63,821 bases of DNA. Source: Candidatus Izemoplasma sp. (GTDB lineage: Bacteria; Bacillota_I; Bacilli_A; Izemoplasmatales; Hujiaoplasmataceae). Of the stretch, positions 37,779 to 46,873 are shown in pieces. The position numbers and the translations under genes are program-made. The notes under the pieces are model-generated. The model saw only the letters and a list, made by a program, of their open reading frames with translations. It was not told the DNA's origin and did no database searches. Within the stretch, counting starts at the first letter, position 1. Each line of letters begins with the position of its first letter. The DNA lies in contig JAIPGD010000004.1 of assembly GCA_021736305.1 (NCBI GenBank), positions 1-63,821 on the forward strand. Reading direction: 5' to 3'.

Positions 37779-38303
37779 ATGTCAGTTTATAACTTCAATA
37801 TAAAAAACATAAAAGGCAAGAATGTTAGCTTAAAAGAATACGAAGGTAAAGTCTTGCTTATTGTTAATACTGCAACAAAATGTGGCTATACTCCGCAATA
37901 TGAAGGACTTCAAGCGCTTTATGAAAAATTCAAAGATGAAGGTCTTGAAATCATTGACTTGCCATGTAATCAATTCATGTCTCAAGCTCCAGGTACTAAT
38001 AAAGAAGTCGCGAACTTTTGCCAATTAAACTATAATACTACTTTTGAAACCTTTGCTAAAATAAAGGTTAATGGTAAAGATGCAATTGATCTCTATAAAT
38101 ACTTAAAAGAAAAGAAACCTTTTGATGAAATACCTGGCGAAGAAGGACATAAACCAACAATCATAAATAAACTTACTGGCTCTAAAATTAAATGGAATTT
38201 TACTAAATTTCTTGTTGATAAAGAAGGAAAGGTTTATGGTAGGTATGGCTCAAGAGTAGAACCTGAAAAGCTTGAAAAATCAATAGAAAAATTGCTTAAA
38301 TAA
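37779..38303 (+). CDS. Glutathione peroxidase family (thioredoxin-dependent thiol peroxidase)
   Basis: 174 residues. Catalytic Cys in NTATKCGYTPQYEGLQ (near residue 36), Gln in LPCNQFMSQAP and Trp in KWNFTKFLVD. Bacterial Cys members generally use thioredoxin, not glutathione. ATG 37779 follows GAGGTGAG; an upstream ATG at 37770 is less likely. It is one of several peroxide-detoxifying genes in the window (Prx, OsmC). Confidence 0.93.
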   Translation: MSVYNFNIKNIKGKNVSLKEYEGKVLLIVNTATKCGYTPQYEGLQALYEKFKDEGLEIIDLPCNQFMSQAPGTNKEVANFCQLNYNTTFETFAKIKVNGKDAIDLYKYLKEKKPFDEIPGEEGHKPTIINKLTGSKIKWNFTKFLVDKEGKVYGRYGSRVEPEKLEKSIEKLLK

Positions 38304-38308
38304 AATAA

Positions 38309-38338
38309 GACTTAGTCATTTGACTAAGCCTTTTTTTT
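38309..38338. terminator. Terminator after glutathione peroxidase
   Basis: Hairpin CTTAGTCA (38311-38318) / TGACTAAG (38321-38328), followed by eight T. It also ends the convergent dehydrogenase gene. Confidence 0.85.
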
Positions 38339-39257
38339 ATAGTAAATATTTTACTTGTAATCCATCAAGATATCTTTTTAAGTTATCTTTCGTTAATTGA
38401 TATAATCTTTTCTTCATGTATTCGCTAGATGATGCATTATGCGGAGTAATAAAAACATTATCAAACTCCCATAATTTAGATGACTTTGGTAATGGTTCAG
38501 GATCGGTAACATCTAATGCTGCCCCTCGAATCTTCTTTTCTTCCAATATCTTTATTAAAGCATCTTGTACAATTATCTGTCCTCTGGCAATATTTATTAA
38601 TAAAGCATTTTTTTTCATTAGCGCTAGTTTTTTATAATCAAACAAATATTTAGTATTTTCATCTAATGGAATTGCTAGAATAAGGTAATCAGATTTTTGA
38701 ATAATCTTACTTAGCCCTAAATCATTTGTATATATTTCATCAAAATACTTAACAGGTTTACTTGATCTTCGATGACCAATAATGCTTTTAGGCGAAAAAG
38801 ATTGTAGCCTTTTAGCTACTTCTTTACCAATTGAACCAGTTCCAATTATACCAATAGTTGAATTATATATTTCGTATTCATTAGCAATAGGCTTCCAAAC
38901 TTTATTTTCCTTGTTTTTAACAAATGAATTTATATCTCGATTGAAATATAAAATTTTTGATACAACATCTTCTGCGATTGTAATTGAAAATATATCGCGT
39001 GCATTACTTATAAGTATTCCTTCATCTTTAAAAGATTTTATATCTACATTATCAAACCCAGCCATATATAATTGAACCCACTTAAGACTTTTATACTCTT
39101 TTAAGTTCACTTTTTTTAAAAGAGAATTTAAACCAAAGAATATTTCAATCTCTGAAGCAGACTTCAAATCATCGGTAAATTCAATCTTTGGAAAAGTTTC
39201 TTTCAGTTTTAAATAATCATCTTCTTCAATTAATCTTGTGTCGATAAAAACTTTCAT
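38337..39257 (-). CDS. D-isomer-specific 2-hydroxyacid dehydrogenase
   Basis: 306 residues. The NAD-binding Rossmann motif is IGIIGTGSIGKEVAKRL; later are the catalytic Arg in LINIARGQIIV, the Glu/Asp region and HNASSSEYM (catalytic His). It could reduce a 2-keto acid to D-2-hydroxyacid. It follows the short-chain reductase gene by 18 bases and so is probably in the SPT/SDR operon, though a biochemical link is not evident. Substrate unknown. Confidence 0.88.
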   Translation of the reverse strand: MKVFIDTRLIEEDDYLKLKETFPKIEFTDDLKSASEIEIFFGLNSLLKKVNLKEYKSLKWVQLYMAGFDNVDIKSFKDEGILISNARDIFSITIAEDVVSKILYFNRDINSFVKNKENKVWKPIANEYEIYNSTIGIIGTGSIGKEVAKRLQSFSPKSIIGHRRSSKPVKYFDEIYTNDLGLSKIIQKSDYLILAIPLDENTKYLFDYKKLALMKKNALLINIARGQIIVQDALIKILEEKKIRGAALDVTDPEPLPKSSKLWEFDNVFITPHNASSSEYMKKRLYQLTKDNLKRYLDGLQVKYLL

Positions 39258-39275
39258 TATTATAACCCCTTATTT

Positions 39276-40070
39276 TTAACCGTAAAGTTTTCTGACAAAA
39301 AATAAAACAATTTTTTCGGGTAAAAATTTATTTAAAAATCGAATAAGTTTGTATGATAAGCCTACTGTTTTTGTGATTGGTAGGTTTTTCCTTTTAATAT
39401 ATTTATGAATTGTTTTTGCAATTTTTATTGGTGCCATTCCATTTGCTTCATCTAGTTCCATTTTATTTATTGATCTTTGAACTCTTTCTCCATATAAATC
39501 ATTATCAACTTTAAATGGTTTTGTTCTATTTTTGGTAAAATCTGTTTTTATATCTCCTGGTAATAAAGCCATAACTTGAATGTTAAATGGTTTAAGTTCA
39601 ATTCTTAGAGCTTTGGTAAAAGCATCTATACTTGCTTTAGACATAGAATAGAAACCTTGAAATGGCAAAGCTATTTCTGAGGCAATTGAACTGATATTAA
39701 TAATTTTACCGTTTGAAGAATTTCTAATAAGTACTAATGCATGTTTAGTTAACAAAAATTGTCCATATACATTTACATTAAATATTTTCTTAACTTCATC
39801 TAGAGGTGTATTTTCTATAGCACCAGATATTCCCATTCCAGCAGAATTAATTAAAACATCTATTTTTTTGTATTTATCATATATTACTTCGATAGTTTTT
39901 TTTATCGCTGATTCATCAGTTATATCACATAATACATAATCAAAATCATAGCTAACTTTGGGATATGATCTTGATAATCCTATCACAGTATAGTTGAGTT
40001 TAGATAAATATTTTGCTGTTTCTAATCCTATCCCTGAAGAAGCACCTGATATCAAAACTATTTTATTCAT
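39276..40070 (-). CDS. Short-chain dehydrogenase, candidate 3-ketosphinganine reductase
   Basis: 264 residues of classical SDR fold: GASSGIG (9-15), NSAG (75-78), catalytic Ser (127/128), Y141 and K145 in YSMSK. The C terminus ends in a hydrophobic, basic stretch (NKFLPEKIVLFFVRKLYG) that could touch the membrane. It overlaps the serine palmitoyltransferase-like gene by eight bases, so the two proteins are made together. In sphingolipid synthesis the second step is reduction of 3-ketosphinganine by an SDR. Role is inferred from this coupling; SDR substrate is not readable from the sequence. Confidence 0.75.
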   Translation of the reverse strand: MNKIVLISGASSGIGLETAKYLSKLNYTVIGLSRSYPKVSYDFDYVLCDITDESAIKKTIEVIYDKYKKIDVLINSAGMGISGAIENTPLDEVKKIFNVNVYGQFLLTKHALVLIRNSSNGKIINISSIASEIALPFQGFYSMSKASIDAFTKALRIELKPFNIQVMALLPGDIKTDFTKNRTKPFKVDNDLYGERVQRSINKMELDEANGMAPIKIAKTIHKYIKRKNLPITKTVGLSYKLIRFLNKFLPEKIVLFFVRKLYG

Positions 40071-41283
40071 TGTCTTCTAATACCTTTAGTAAAGCTTCAT
40101 CATCTTCGGGCAAATTATTCAATACTTCCGCTATAATATCTATAGCTTCATCCATCATTTGAAATGTATGAGTTGATGTATAACTAGTTCTTATTAAACA
40201 TTCACCTTCAGGTGTCGCTGGTGGTAAAACCGGATTAACATATACGCCTTTTTCATATAGTAATTTACAAGCAACTAAAGTTCTTAAAAAAGAGTAAGTA
40301 TATATAGGAATGATAGGAACTATTGAATGGTCAATAATTTCTAATCCCTTTTTTAATAAGCCTTTGCGAACATAATCAGCTATTTCTAATAGCTTTTTTG
40401 GTCTTTCAGGTTCAGATTTTAAAATCCTTAATGCTTCTAAAGCAGTTGCTGCATTAGCGGGTGTTATAGCTGCACAGAAAATAAACGGTCTTGAATTATG
40501 TTTTACGAACTCAACAACTTCTTCACTAGCAGCCATATAACCACCTAGACTAGCTAATGATTTTGAAAAAGTCCCCATTATAATATCTACTTCATCTTCT
40601 AGACCAAAATACTCTGCAGTCCCACGACCGTTTTTGCCAAGAACTCCAAAGGCATGAGCGTCATCAACCATTACTCTTGCTCCATATTTTTTTGCTAAGT
40701 CAACAATTTCAGGTAATTTTGCAATGTCACCGGTCATAGAGAATACACCATCAGTAACTATTAGTTTCCCAGCCTCAGGATCGGCTGCTTTTAACTTAGT
40801 TTCTAAATCTTGCATATCTTGATGTTTATATCTTATCATTTTTCCATAAGATAATCTTGCGCCATCATAAATGCTCGCATGATTTTCGCGGTCACTAAAT
40901 ATTAAATCGTTTCTACCAGCAATAGCTGATATTATCCCTAAATTCGTTTGATAACCCGTCGAAAATGTCAAACATCCATCTTTATGTAAAAATTCAGCTA
41001 ACTCTTTTTCCAAATCTTGATGAATCGTTAATGTTCCGTTTAAAAATCTAGAGCCAGAAACTCCAGAGCCAAATTCTTTAATCGCTTTAACTCCAACTTC
41101 AATAATCCTAGGATCTCCTGTTAGACCTAAGTAATTATTAGATCCAATCATTATTCGTCTTTTGCCTTCCATAATCACTTCAATATCTTGTTTTGTTTCA
41201 AGCGCATGAAAGTACGGATAAACTCCTAAAGCCTTATATTTTTTTGTTAAATCATAATTGTAACATTTCTTGAATAAATCCAT
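40063..41283 (-). CDS. spt: Alpha-oxoamine synthase, serine palmitoyltransferase-like
   Basis: 406 residues, PLP fold type I. Characteristic SPT-like stretches are GVYPYFHALE, GSNNYLGLTGDPRI, GSGVSGSRFLNGTLTIH, FSTGYQTNLG, RENHASIYDGARLSYG, DDAHAFGVLG and GTFSKSLASLGG. PLP contacts visible are H135, D207/H210 and K241. The family condenses an amino acid with an acyl-CoA or acyl-ACP; the closest recalled relatives are bacterial serine palmitoyltransferases such as those of Sphingobacterium and Bacteroides, whereas glycine C-acetyltransferase has a different YLGLA..GFG.. segment. The acyl donor and amino acid remain unproven. ATG 41283 has AGGGGGAC upstream. Confidence 0.8.
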   Translation of the reverse strand: MDLFKKCYNYDLTKKYKALGVYPYFHALETKQDIEVIMEGKRRIMIGSNNYLGLTGDPRIIEVGVKAIKEFGSGVSGSRFLNGTLTIHQDLEKELAEFLHKDGCLTFSTGYQTNLGIISAIAGRNDLIFSDRENHASIYDGARLSYGKMIRYKHQDMQDLETKLKAADPEAGKLIVTDGVFSMTGDIAKLPEIVDLAKKYGARVMVDDAHAFGVLGKNGRGTAEYFGLEDEVDIIMGTFSKSLASLGGYMAASEEVVEFVKHNSRPFIFCAAITPANAATALEALRILKSEPERPKKLLEIADYVRKGLLKKGLEIIDHSIVPIIPIYTYSFLRTLVACKLLYEKGVYVNPVLPPATPEGECLIRTSYTSTHTFQMMDEAIDIIAEVLNNLPEDDEALLKVLEDNE

Positions 41284-41321
41284 GTTGTCCCCCTAAAAAA
41301 AAGTGATATAATCTGTTATTG

Positions 41322-41327
41322 ATTATA
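41322..41327 (-). promoter_or_regulatory. Probable -10 element of the SPT operon
   Basis: TATAAT on the minus strand, 38 bases before the ATG; a matching -35 is weak. It marks a separate start of transcription after the ABC exporter gene, from which no terminator is seen. Confidence 0.4.
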
Positions 41328-41360
41328 CCACATATTTTACTTAAATGAATGCAAAATTTT

Positions 41361-43571
41361 CTATTCTGTTCTTAAAGCTACTACCGGATCTTTTTTAGCA
41401 GCTATTCTCGCTGGGATTAATCCAGCAATAAAAGCTAAAAATATTGAAATTGCAATTAAAGAGAATATATGCAGAGTTGATAATTTTGCTAAATTCGGAA
41501 TATCAGATAAATTTTCTAAAATTATATTTATCGGTATCATCAATAATAAAGCAATAACTATACCTGTTAATCCAGCGGTAAATCCAATAATAATATTTTC
41601 CGTATTAAATACCCTAGATATATCTTTTTTTCTCGCACCTAATGCTCTTAAAACACCAATTTCTTTGGTTCTTTCAATAACAGAAACATAAGTAATTATT
41701 GAAATCATAATTGAAGAGACAACTAAACTAATTGAAGCAAACGCAATTAAAACAATTGATATAGCATCAATAATTCCACTTGAAATCGATGTAAATAAAG
41801 CTGCTTGATCAGTATAATAAACACTAGTTTCTTCTGAGCGATTAATATTATAAGCATCTAAATAGTCGAGCACTTTTTCTTTGCTTGAAAAATCGTTCGG
41901 AAATAATGAAATAGTTTTTATTCCACCAACTTCACTTGGATAAGTATCCTGCAAATATTCTTCCACTTCTGGTCCATAGACTAAACCATTACGCATAAAC
42001 AAAGATATATTACTATTAGGTTTTGTCCTAGTAATCCCAGAAACAATTACAGTGTATGCGTCATCAATATCACTATTAATATCATATTCGCCAATATATA
42101 ATTTAAACTCTTTATCAACTAGTTGTGAGTAGTTAATTTTAGTATCTTCATCAATATTATCCATATCAAAACCTAGCGCATATAAATACTCTTCTGGTAT
42201 TTGATTGAAGCTACTAATTGATAATAGAACTTCTATCTTTTTTTCATCAAAATCTTGAACAGGGTAATCCCCGTGAATAATTTCATAATTATCATCAAAC
42301 ACGCCACCTTCAGGCATCAAATGAAAAGGTATTACATTATCGTTAGCGTTTGGAAAGGGTATCCCAGAAGAATTTATTTTTTCTGAATATACAACTTCAT
42401 ATTCCATATCAATGTTTGATAATAACGACAAATTAACTTTATTTTCAAAAGAATATCCAGCTAAAGTATCCTGACCTTCATCAGCTATATAACTATCTAT
42501 ATATTCAATGTAATTATTATCAATAATATTTTCTTTTAAATTTTCTTCAAAAATATTCTTCTCTGGAGTTATATAATCTATGTCAGGATGGCTTTCTAAA
42601 TCTTCTCGAGATCCTCTTTGATCCATAAATCCTAAATAGTCAATAAATAATTCTTCAACTAATATCGGATAACTAGATAATGTTTCCCTTTCGAATTTAT
42701 CAATTTCAGCATCCATACCATTGGATAACGACAATATTAATGCTATCCCAATAATACCAATACTACCTGCAAAAGCAGTTAAAATAGTTCTTCCTAATTT
42801 TGTTTTAATATTATTAATTGATGAAACAAAAGCAGTAACATAAGACATTGATGTTTTCTTAAGATTTAATTTTCCGGTTTCTTCTAAACCTTTTTCTACT
42901 GGATTTGAATCATCTGTAACTTGACCATCTTTTAATTTAATAACTCTGTTAGCATATTTATAAGCCATCTCTGAATCATGAGTTACCATAATCACAAGTT
43001 TTTCTTTAGAAATTTCTTTAATTAAATCTAATATTTGAATCCCGGTTTCTGTGTCTAATGAGCCAGTTGGTTCATCTGCTAAAATAATATCAGGATTATT
43101 TGCTAATGCCCTAGCAACAGCAACTCTTTGTGATTGACCACCAGATAATTGTGTTGGTTTTTTATGAATATGATCTTTAAGACCAACTCTGTCTAATACT
43201 TCAATTGCGCGTTCCTTTTTTTCTTTTGGGTTTGCGCCACTTAAAGATAATCCCATTTCTACATTTTGTAATACACTTAAATGAGATATTAGATTATGAT
43301 TTTGAAATACAAATCCAATTGAATTATTTCGATACATATCCCATTCTCTATCAGTAAAATCTTTTGTAGATTTACCATTTATTATTAAATCGCCCTCATC
43401 CGCGCGATCTAACCCTCCAATTACATTTAACAAAGTGGTTTTACCGCATCCAGATGGACCAAGTACTGATACAAACTCAGTTTGTCTAAATTCTAAATTC
43501 ACTTTATCTAAAGCATCTTGGTAAAACTCTCCGATTGAATATGATTTACTTATGTTTGTTAATTTTAACAT
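41361..43571 (-). CDS. ABC exporter, ATPase fused to FtsX-like permease (MacB type)
   Basis: 736 residues. The N-terminal ATPase has Walker A GPSGCGKTTLL (38-48), signature LSGGQSQRVAVARAL and Walker B ILADEPTGSLD. The permease part has one membrane segment near 265-285, a large extracytoplasmic loop (about 290-595) and three C-terminal segments, ending ARIAAKKDPVVALRTE as in FtsX/MacB permeases. It would act as a mechanotransmission exporter of peptides, lipids or drugs. It is one transcript with the TetR gene, from which it is separated by two bases. Confidence 0.9.
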   Translation of the reverse strand: MLKLTNISKSYSIGEFYQDALDKVNLEFRQTEFVSVLGPSGCGKTTLLNVIGGLDRADEGDLIINGKSTKDFTDREWDMYRNNSIGFVFQNHNLISHLSVLQNVEMGLSLSGANPKEKKERAIEVLDRVGLKDHIHKKPTQLSGGQSQRVAVARALANNPDIILADEPTGSLDTETGIQILDLIKEISKEKLVIMVTHDSEMAYKYANRVIKLKDGQVTDDSNPVEKGLEETGKLNLKKTSMSYVTAFVSSINNIKTKLGRTILTAFAGSIGIIGIALILSLSNGMDAEIDKFERETLSSYPILVEELFIDYLGFMDQRGSREDLESHPDIDYITPEKNIFEENLKENIIDNNYIEYIDSYIADEGQDTLAGYSFENKVNLSLLSNIDMEYEVVYSEKINSSGIPFPNANDNVIPFHLMPEGGVFDDNYEIIHGDYPVQDFDEKKIEVLLSISSFNQIPEEYLYALGFDMDNIDEDTKINYSQLVDKEFKLYIGEYDINSDIDDAYTVIVSGITRTKPNSNISLFMRNGLVYGPEVEEYLQDTYPSEVGGIKTISLFPNDFSSKEKVLDYLDAYNINRSEETSVYYTDQAALFTSISSGIIDAISIVLIAFASISLVVSSIMISIITYVSVIERTKEIGVLRALGARKKDISRVFNTENIIIGFTAGLTGIVIALLLMIPINIILENLSDIPNLAKLSTLHIFSLIAISIFLAFIAGLIPARIAAKKDPVVALRTE

Positions 43572-43573
43572 TG

Positions 43574-44182
43574 TTAGCTCTCCTCATAACCTGTTTTTAA
43601 AATAGTTAATAACATTTGATAATTCTTGCGAGATTCTTCTTTTGAATAGGTTTTCAGCATTGCTTCAAGAAAGACATCAGATAGTAGAGTTTGAGCAATG
43701 CGTAAAACATTTTCTAAATAGGTAACATTTGTATTATTAAACTGGTTTCTATCTATATATTGCAACACTAATTTATTATCTTTATTTAAAGTGAAAGTTT
43801 TATTATTGATGTTGTTGACAATATTATTATGAAAAAACAAAACTACGTGCTTAATGAATCTATGATACTTTTCATTTTCTAATAAATCATAAACTTCATC
43901 ATGCACAATTAACATCATTTCAATAAACTCTCCATCACTATTAGAAAATCTTGTTTCAATTTTATCTTGCAACGGTTTTTTAATTAATTGAATTAAAAAA
44001 TGCACTAAATCATATTTATCATCAAAATATGTATAAAAACTTCCCCGTGAAATATCAGCGCCTTTCACTATTTTATTAATTGATGATTCACCTATATTAT
44101 GTTCTGAAAATTCATCAATAGCAGCTTCTAATATTTTATTTTTTTTATTCTCTGGTAAATTTAAAAAAGTATTCGTTGGCAT
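43574..44182 (-). CDS. TetR/AcrR family regulator
   Basis: 202 residues. An N-terminal helix-turn-helix (SSINKIVKGADISRGSFYTYF) is followed by an unconserved ligand-binding domain. It is the first gene of the TetR-ABC operon and probably represses it and itself. A palindrome over the -35 element of its promoter is a candidate operator. Confidence 0.9.
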   Translation of the reverse strand: MPTNTFLNLPENKKNKILEAAIDEFSEHNIGESSINKIVKGADISRGSFYTYFDDKYDLVHFLIQLIKKPLQDKIETRFSNSDGEFIEMMLIVHDEVYDLLENEKYHRFIKHVVLFFHNNIVNNINNKTFTLNKDNKLVLQYIDRNQFNNTNVTYLENVLRIAQTLLSDVFLEAMLKTYSKEESRKNYQMLLTILKTGYEES

Positions 44183-44221
44183 TATACCACCTCTAAAATT
44201 AATGTCTAATTAAATTCTATA

Positions 44222-44235
44222 TGACAAGGTGTCAA
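44222..44235 (-). promoter_or_regulatory. TetR operon -35 with operator palindrome
   Basis: Inverted repeat TGACA-N3-TGTCA (44222-44234). The minus-strand -35 TTGACA occupies 44230-44235; a TTTAAT -10 lies 15 bases further on. Overlap of repeat and -35 is expected for autorepression. Confidence 0.55.
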
Positions 44236-44271
44236 ATTGCAAGTAATTTAACTCAATTCACAAAAAAATCA

Positions 44272-44303
44272 TAAAAAAACACCAATTATAATAATTGGCG
44301 TTT
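44272..44303 (-). terminator. Terminator of the hut operon
   Basis: Arms AACACCAATTAT and ATAATTGGCGTT with one G-U type pair, followed on the minus strand by seven T. It lies 14 bases after the fsa stop. Confidence 0.85.
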
Positions 44304-44316
44304 CTATTATAAAAAA

Positions 44317-44961
44317 TTATTTTTCTTGAGCTTCAGCGAATATCTTTAAACCTTTTGTTGTCAATTCATGTTTTACCATTTCTTTAAGCACTTTATAAGG
44401 AATAGTCGCAATATCAGCTCCAGCTTTCATAGACTGATCTACATGATTGATGTGTCTGATTGATGCAGCAATAATTTGAGTTTTAAACTTATAAGTATTA
44501 AACATTTCTTTAATATCTTTTACTAGTTTAAAACCAGCATCATCAGTTTCTGTTAAATCATCTAAACGCCCCATAAAAGGTGAAACGTAAGTCGCACCTG
44601 CACTTGCAGCCATTAGAGCTTGAGACATTGAGAAAACTAAAGTAACATTGGTTTTAATCCCTAAATCCGTTAAAGCTTTTACAGCCTTAACACCTTCAAT
44701 TGTCATCGGAATCTTAATAACGATATTCTTGTGAATCTTAGAATAAGTTTTGGCTTCTTCAACCATATCCTCGGCATTTCCTTCTTTTACTTCAGCGCTA
44801 ATTGGCCCATCAACTAAGTTAACAATTTTGTTGATAGCCTCTGTTAATGTAATCCCAGATTTGGCAATCAAACTTGGATTTGTGGTAACACCACTAATAA
44901 TCTTCCATGAACTCACTTCTTCAATTTCTTTAATAATGGCAGTGTCTGCAAAAATTTTCAT
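44317..44961 (-). CDS. fsa: Fructose-6-phosphate aldolase / transaldolase-like
   Basis: 214 residues of the small transaldolase (FSA/TalC) family. Begins [15 protein letters not shown]; the Schiff-base Lys is in [15 protein letters not shown] (near residue 83), and [13 protein letters not shown] is the N-terminal signature. It may act as transaldolase in a partial pentose phosphate route or as aldolase; the two cannot be told apart by eye. It lies ten bases behind fchA and so is the last gene of the histidine operon, which is an unusual partner. Confidence 0.88.
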   Translation of the reverse strand: MKIFADTAIIKEIEEVSSWKIISGVTTNPSLIAKSGITLTEAINKIVNLVDGPISAEVKEGNAEDMVEEAKTYSKIHKNIVIKIPMTIEGVKAVKALTDLGIKTNVTLVFSMSQALMAASAGATYVSPFMGRLDDLTETDDAGFKLVKDIKEMFNTYKFKTQIIAASIRHINHVDQSMKAGADIATIPYKVLKEMVKHELTTKGLKIFAEAQEK

Positions 44962-44971
44962 ATTTTCTCCT

Positions 44972-45604
44972 TTATAATTTAATTATTTCTAATAATTCTT
45001 CTCTTAAATCACTTGCTTCTTCTTTTATATCAGCTATCACATCTTGATATTCTTTTACAAGTTGTGCATCACTAAGACCTGATAAGTTAATTAAAACATT
45101 CATAGCAGAGCCTTCGATTGCAGAATGTAACATTAATACAGCTACACCTTGATCTGAAATAGTGTTTTTATTTGCTCTTTCCATAATGCCTCTAACCATT
45201 CGCAAAGACTGAATAGACAAATTACATACTTCCATAGGTACTCTAATAGTTTCCATAGTTGCTTTTTTAATTTCCATTCGTCTAATTCTTCGATCCTCTT
45301 CTGACTCTTTTGGCATTTTAAATGCCTTCATAAGTGAATTGAAAACTTTTGTATCTTCATCAATATAATCAATAAATTTTCCTTTGTTTACTCTGAATTT
45401 CTCAATAGTTTCAATAAATTCTTTTTGTTTACTCTCGTTTAATTCATTAAATTTTTTCTTTTTAAAAGTCAATTCACCAGCCATAACCATTAATCCTGCA
45501 CCATTCGCTGCGGCTAAAGCACTTACACTTCCTCCACCAGGTGCTGCAGCATTAGATGCTAGTTTGTCTAAAAAATCTGTTACTTTCATATCAACTAAAT
45601 TCAT
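44972..45604 (-). CDS. fchA: Formimidoyltetrahydrofolate cyclodeaminase / methenyl-THF cyclohydrolase family
   Basis: About 210 residues; motif [18 protein letters not shown] near the N terminus and helical body. In the hut operon it should convert 5-formimino-THF, from FtcD, to 5,10-methenyl-THF and ammonia. ATG 45604 follows AGGTG; an upstream GTG at 45613 is less likely. It is separated from hutI by one base. Confidence 0.9.
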   Translation of the reverse strand: MNLVDMKVTDFLDKLASNAAAPGGGSVSALAAANGAGLMVMAGELTFKKKKFNELNESKQKEFIETIEKFRVNKGKFIDYIDEDTKVFNSLMKAFKMPKESEEDRRIRRMEIKKATMETIRVPMEVCNLSIQSLRMVRGIMERANKNTISDQGVAVLMLHSAIEGSAMNVLINLSGLSDAQLVKEYQDVIADIKEEASDLREELLEIIKL

Positions 45605-45605
45605 A

Positions 45606-46865
45606 TTATTCACCTACTATCCTTCTTTTATCTACAACTAATTTCCCGTTTTTAAACACACTATATGTATGGTTAATTCCATAATGATATATAAAATAAT
45701 CAAGATTATTACAATCTAATAACAACAAATCAGCAATTTTACCTTCTTCTATACTACCAATTTTTTTTGAAATATCCAAGCTATATGCAGGATTTATCGT
45801 AGCAGCTGTTAATATTTCTTCAGGTAACATCATAAGTTTATTACCTGAAATTTGCATTGTCAATTGAAAGTTTTCCGAAGGTGTTGAACCCGGATTATAA
45901 TCACTTGAGATTGCTAAAGCTACACCTGAATCAATTAACTTTCTTGCGGGAGCGTATTCTTTATTTAAAAAGAATGATGTTGATGGTAATAAATTTGCAA
46001 TCGTATTTGACTTACTTAGGGCAGTTATATCTTCATCAGTTATTGCCATTAGGTGATCTATAGTTTTTGCTTTTAAATCGATACTTACTTTTGTGCCGCC
46101 GATTGAATCAATTTCATCGGTATGTACTCTTAATTTAAAACCTAATTTTTTAGCAGCTGAAAGTATACTTTTTGTTTCTTTAGCATTAAATACGCCAGTT
46201 TCACAGAACACATCCACATAATCAGCTAATTTTTCTTGTTTAATAATTTCTAAATCATCAACAACTTTTTGAACATATTCATTTCTTTTATTTTTATATT
46301 CTTTAGGTAAAGCATGCGCACCTAAATAAGTTGAATAGATATCGATTTGATGATTTTTATTTAATTCTTTTGCAACTTTTAATTGTTTAATTTCAGTCTC
46401 TAAATCCAAGCCATAGCCTGATTTAACTTCTACTGATGTTACACCAAACAAAAGCATCTCATCAAGTGATTTTTTTGCCTTATTATACAGTTCTTCAAAA
46501 CTCGCTTTTTTAGTAGCCTTTACGGTATTTAAGATTCCCCCACCTTCAGCTAGTATATCTAAATAAGGTACACCAGCAATCTTCTTACTAAATTCATGTT
46601 CTCGAGAACCACCAAAAACTAAATGCGTGTGCGAATCTACTAAACCAGGAATCATAATTTTTTGATTAGCGTCATAGATTTTAGTTTTAGGTGTTTTATC
46701 TACTTTATAATCACCAGTTGAAATTTTAATTATTTTATCATTTTCAATAACTATATATGGGTTATTAATAACTTCAACTTCGCTCATTAACTTGCCTCTT
46801 ACAGGCGGTTTATTTATTGAAGTATAAATTGTTTTAATATTATATATTATCAATCGATTTTCCAT
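45606..46865 (-). CDS. hutI: Imidazolonepropionase
   Basis: Third step of histidine breakdown; opens imidazolonepropionate to formiminoglutamate. It is about 419 residues of the amidohydrolase fold: metal ligands in DSHTHLVFGGSREHEF, GYGLDLETEIKQLK, AHALPKEYKN and SDYNPGSTPSENF. The chosen ATG 46865 lies six bases after AGGT; ATG 46871 is too close to it. Confidence 0.95.
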   Translation of the reverse strand: MENRLIIYNIKTIYTSINKPPVRGKLMSEVEVINNPYIVIENDKIIKISTGDYKVDKTPKTKIYDANQKIMIPGLVDSHTHLVFGGSREHEFSKKIAGVPYLDILAEGGGILNTVKATKKASFEELYNKAKKSLDEMLLFGVTSVEVKSGYGLDLETEIKQLKVAKELNKNHQIDIYSTYLGAHALPKEYKNKRNEYVQKVVDDLEIIKQEKLADYVDVFCETGVFNAKETKSILSAAKKLGFKLRVHTDEIDSIGGTKVSIDLKAKTIDHLMAITDEDITALSKSNTIANLLPSTSFFLNKEYAPARKLIDSGVALAISSDYNPGSTPSENFQLTMQISGNKLMMLPEEILTAATINPAYSLDISKKIGSIEEGKIADLLLLDCNNLDYFIYHYGINHTYSVFKNGKLVVDKRRIVGE

Positions 46866-46873
46866 AAACATAC

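Noticed and set aside
40063-41283. Glycine C-acetyltransferase (Kbl) for the alpha-oxoamine synthase
   Set aside because: The SPT-like GSRFLNGT and NHASIYDGARLS segments fit better, and no threonine dehydrogenase is adjacent; kept as the main alternative.
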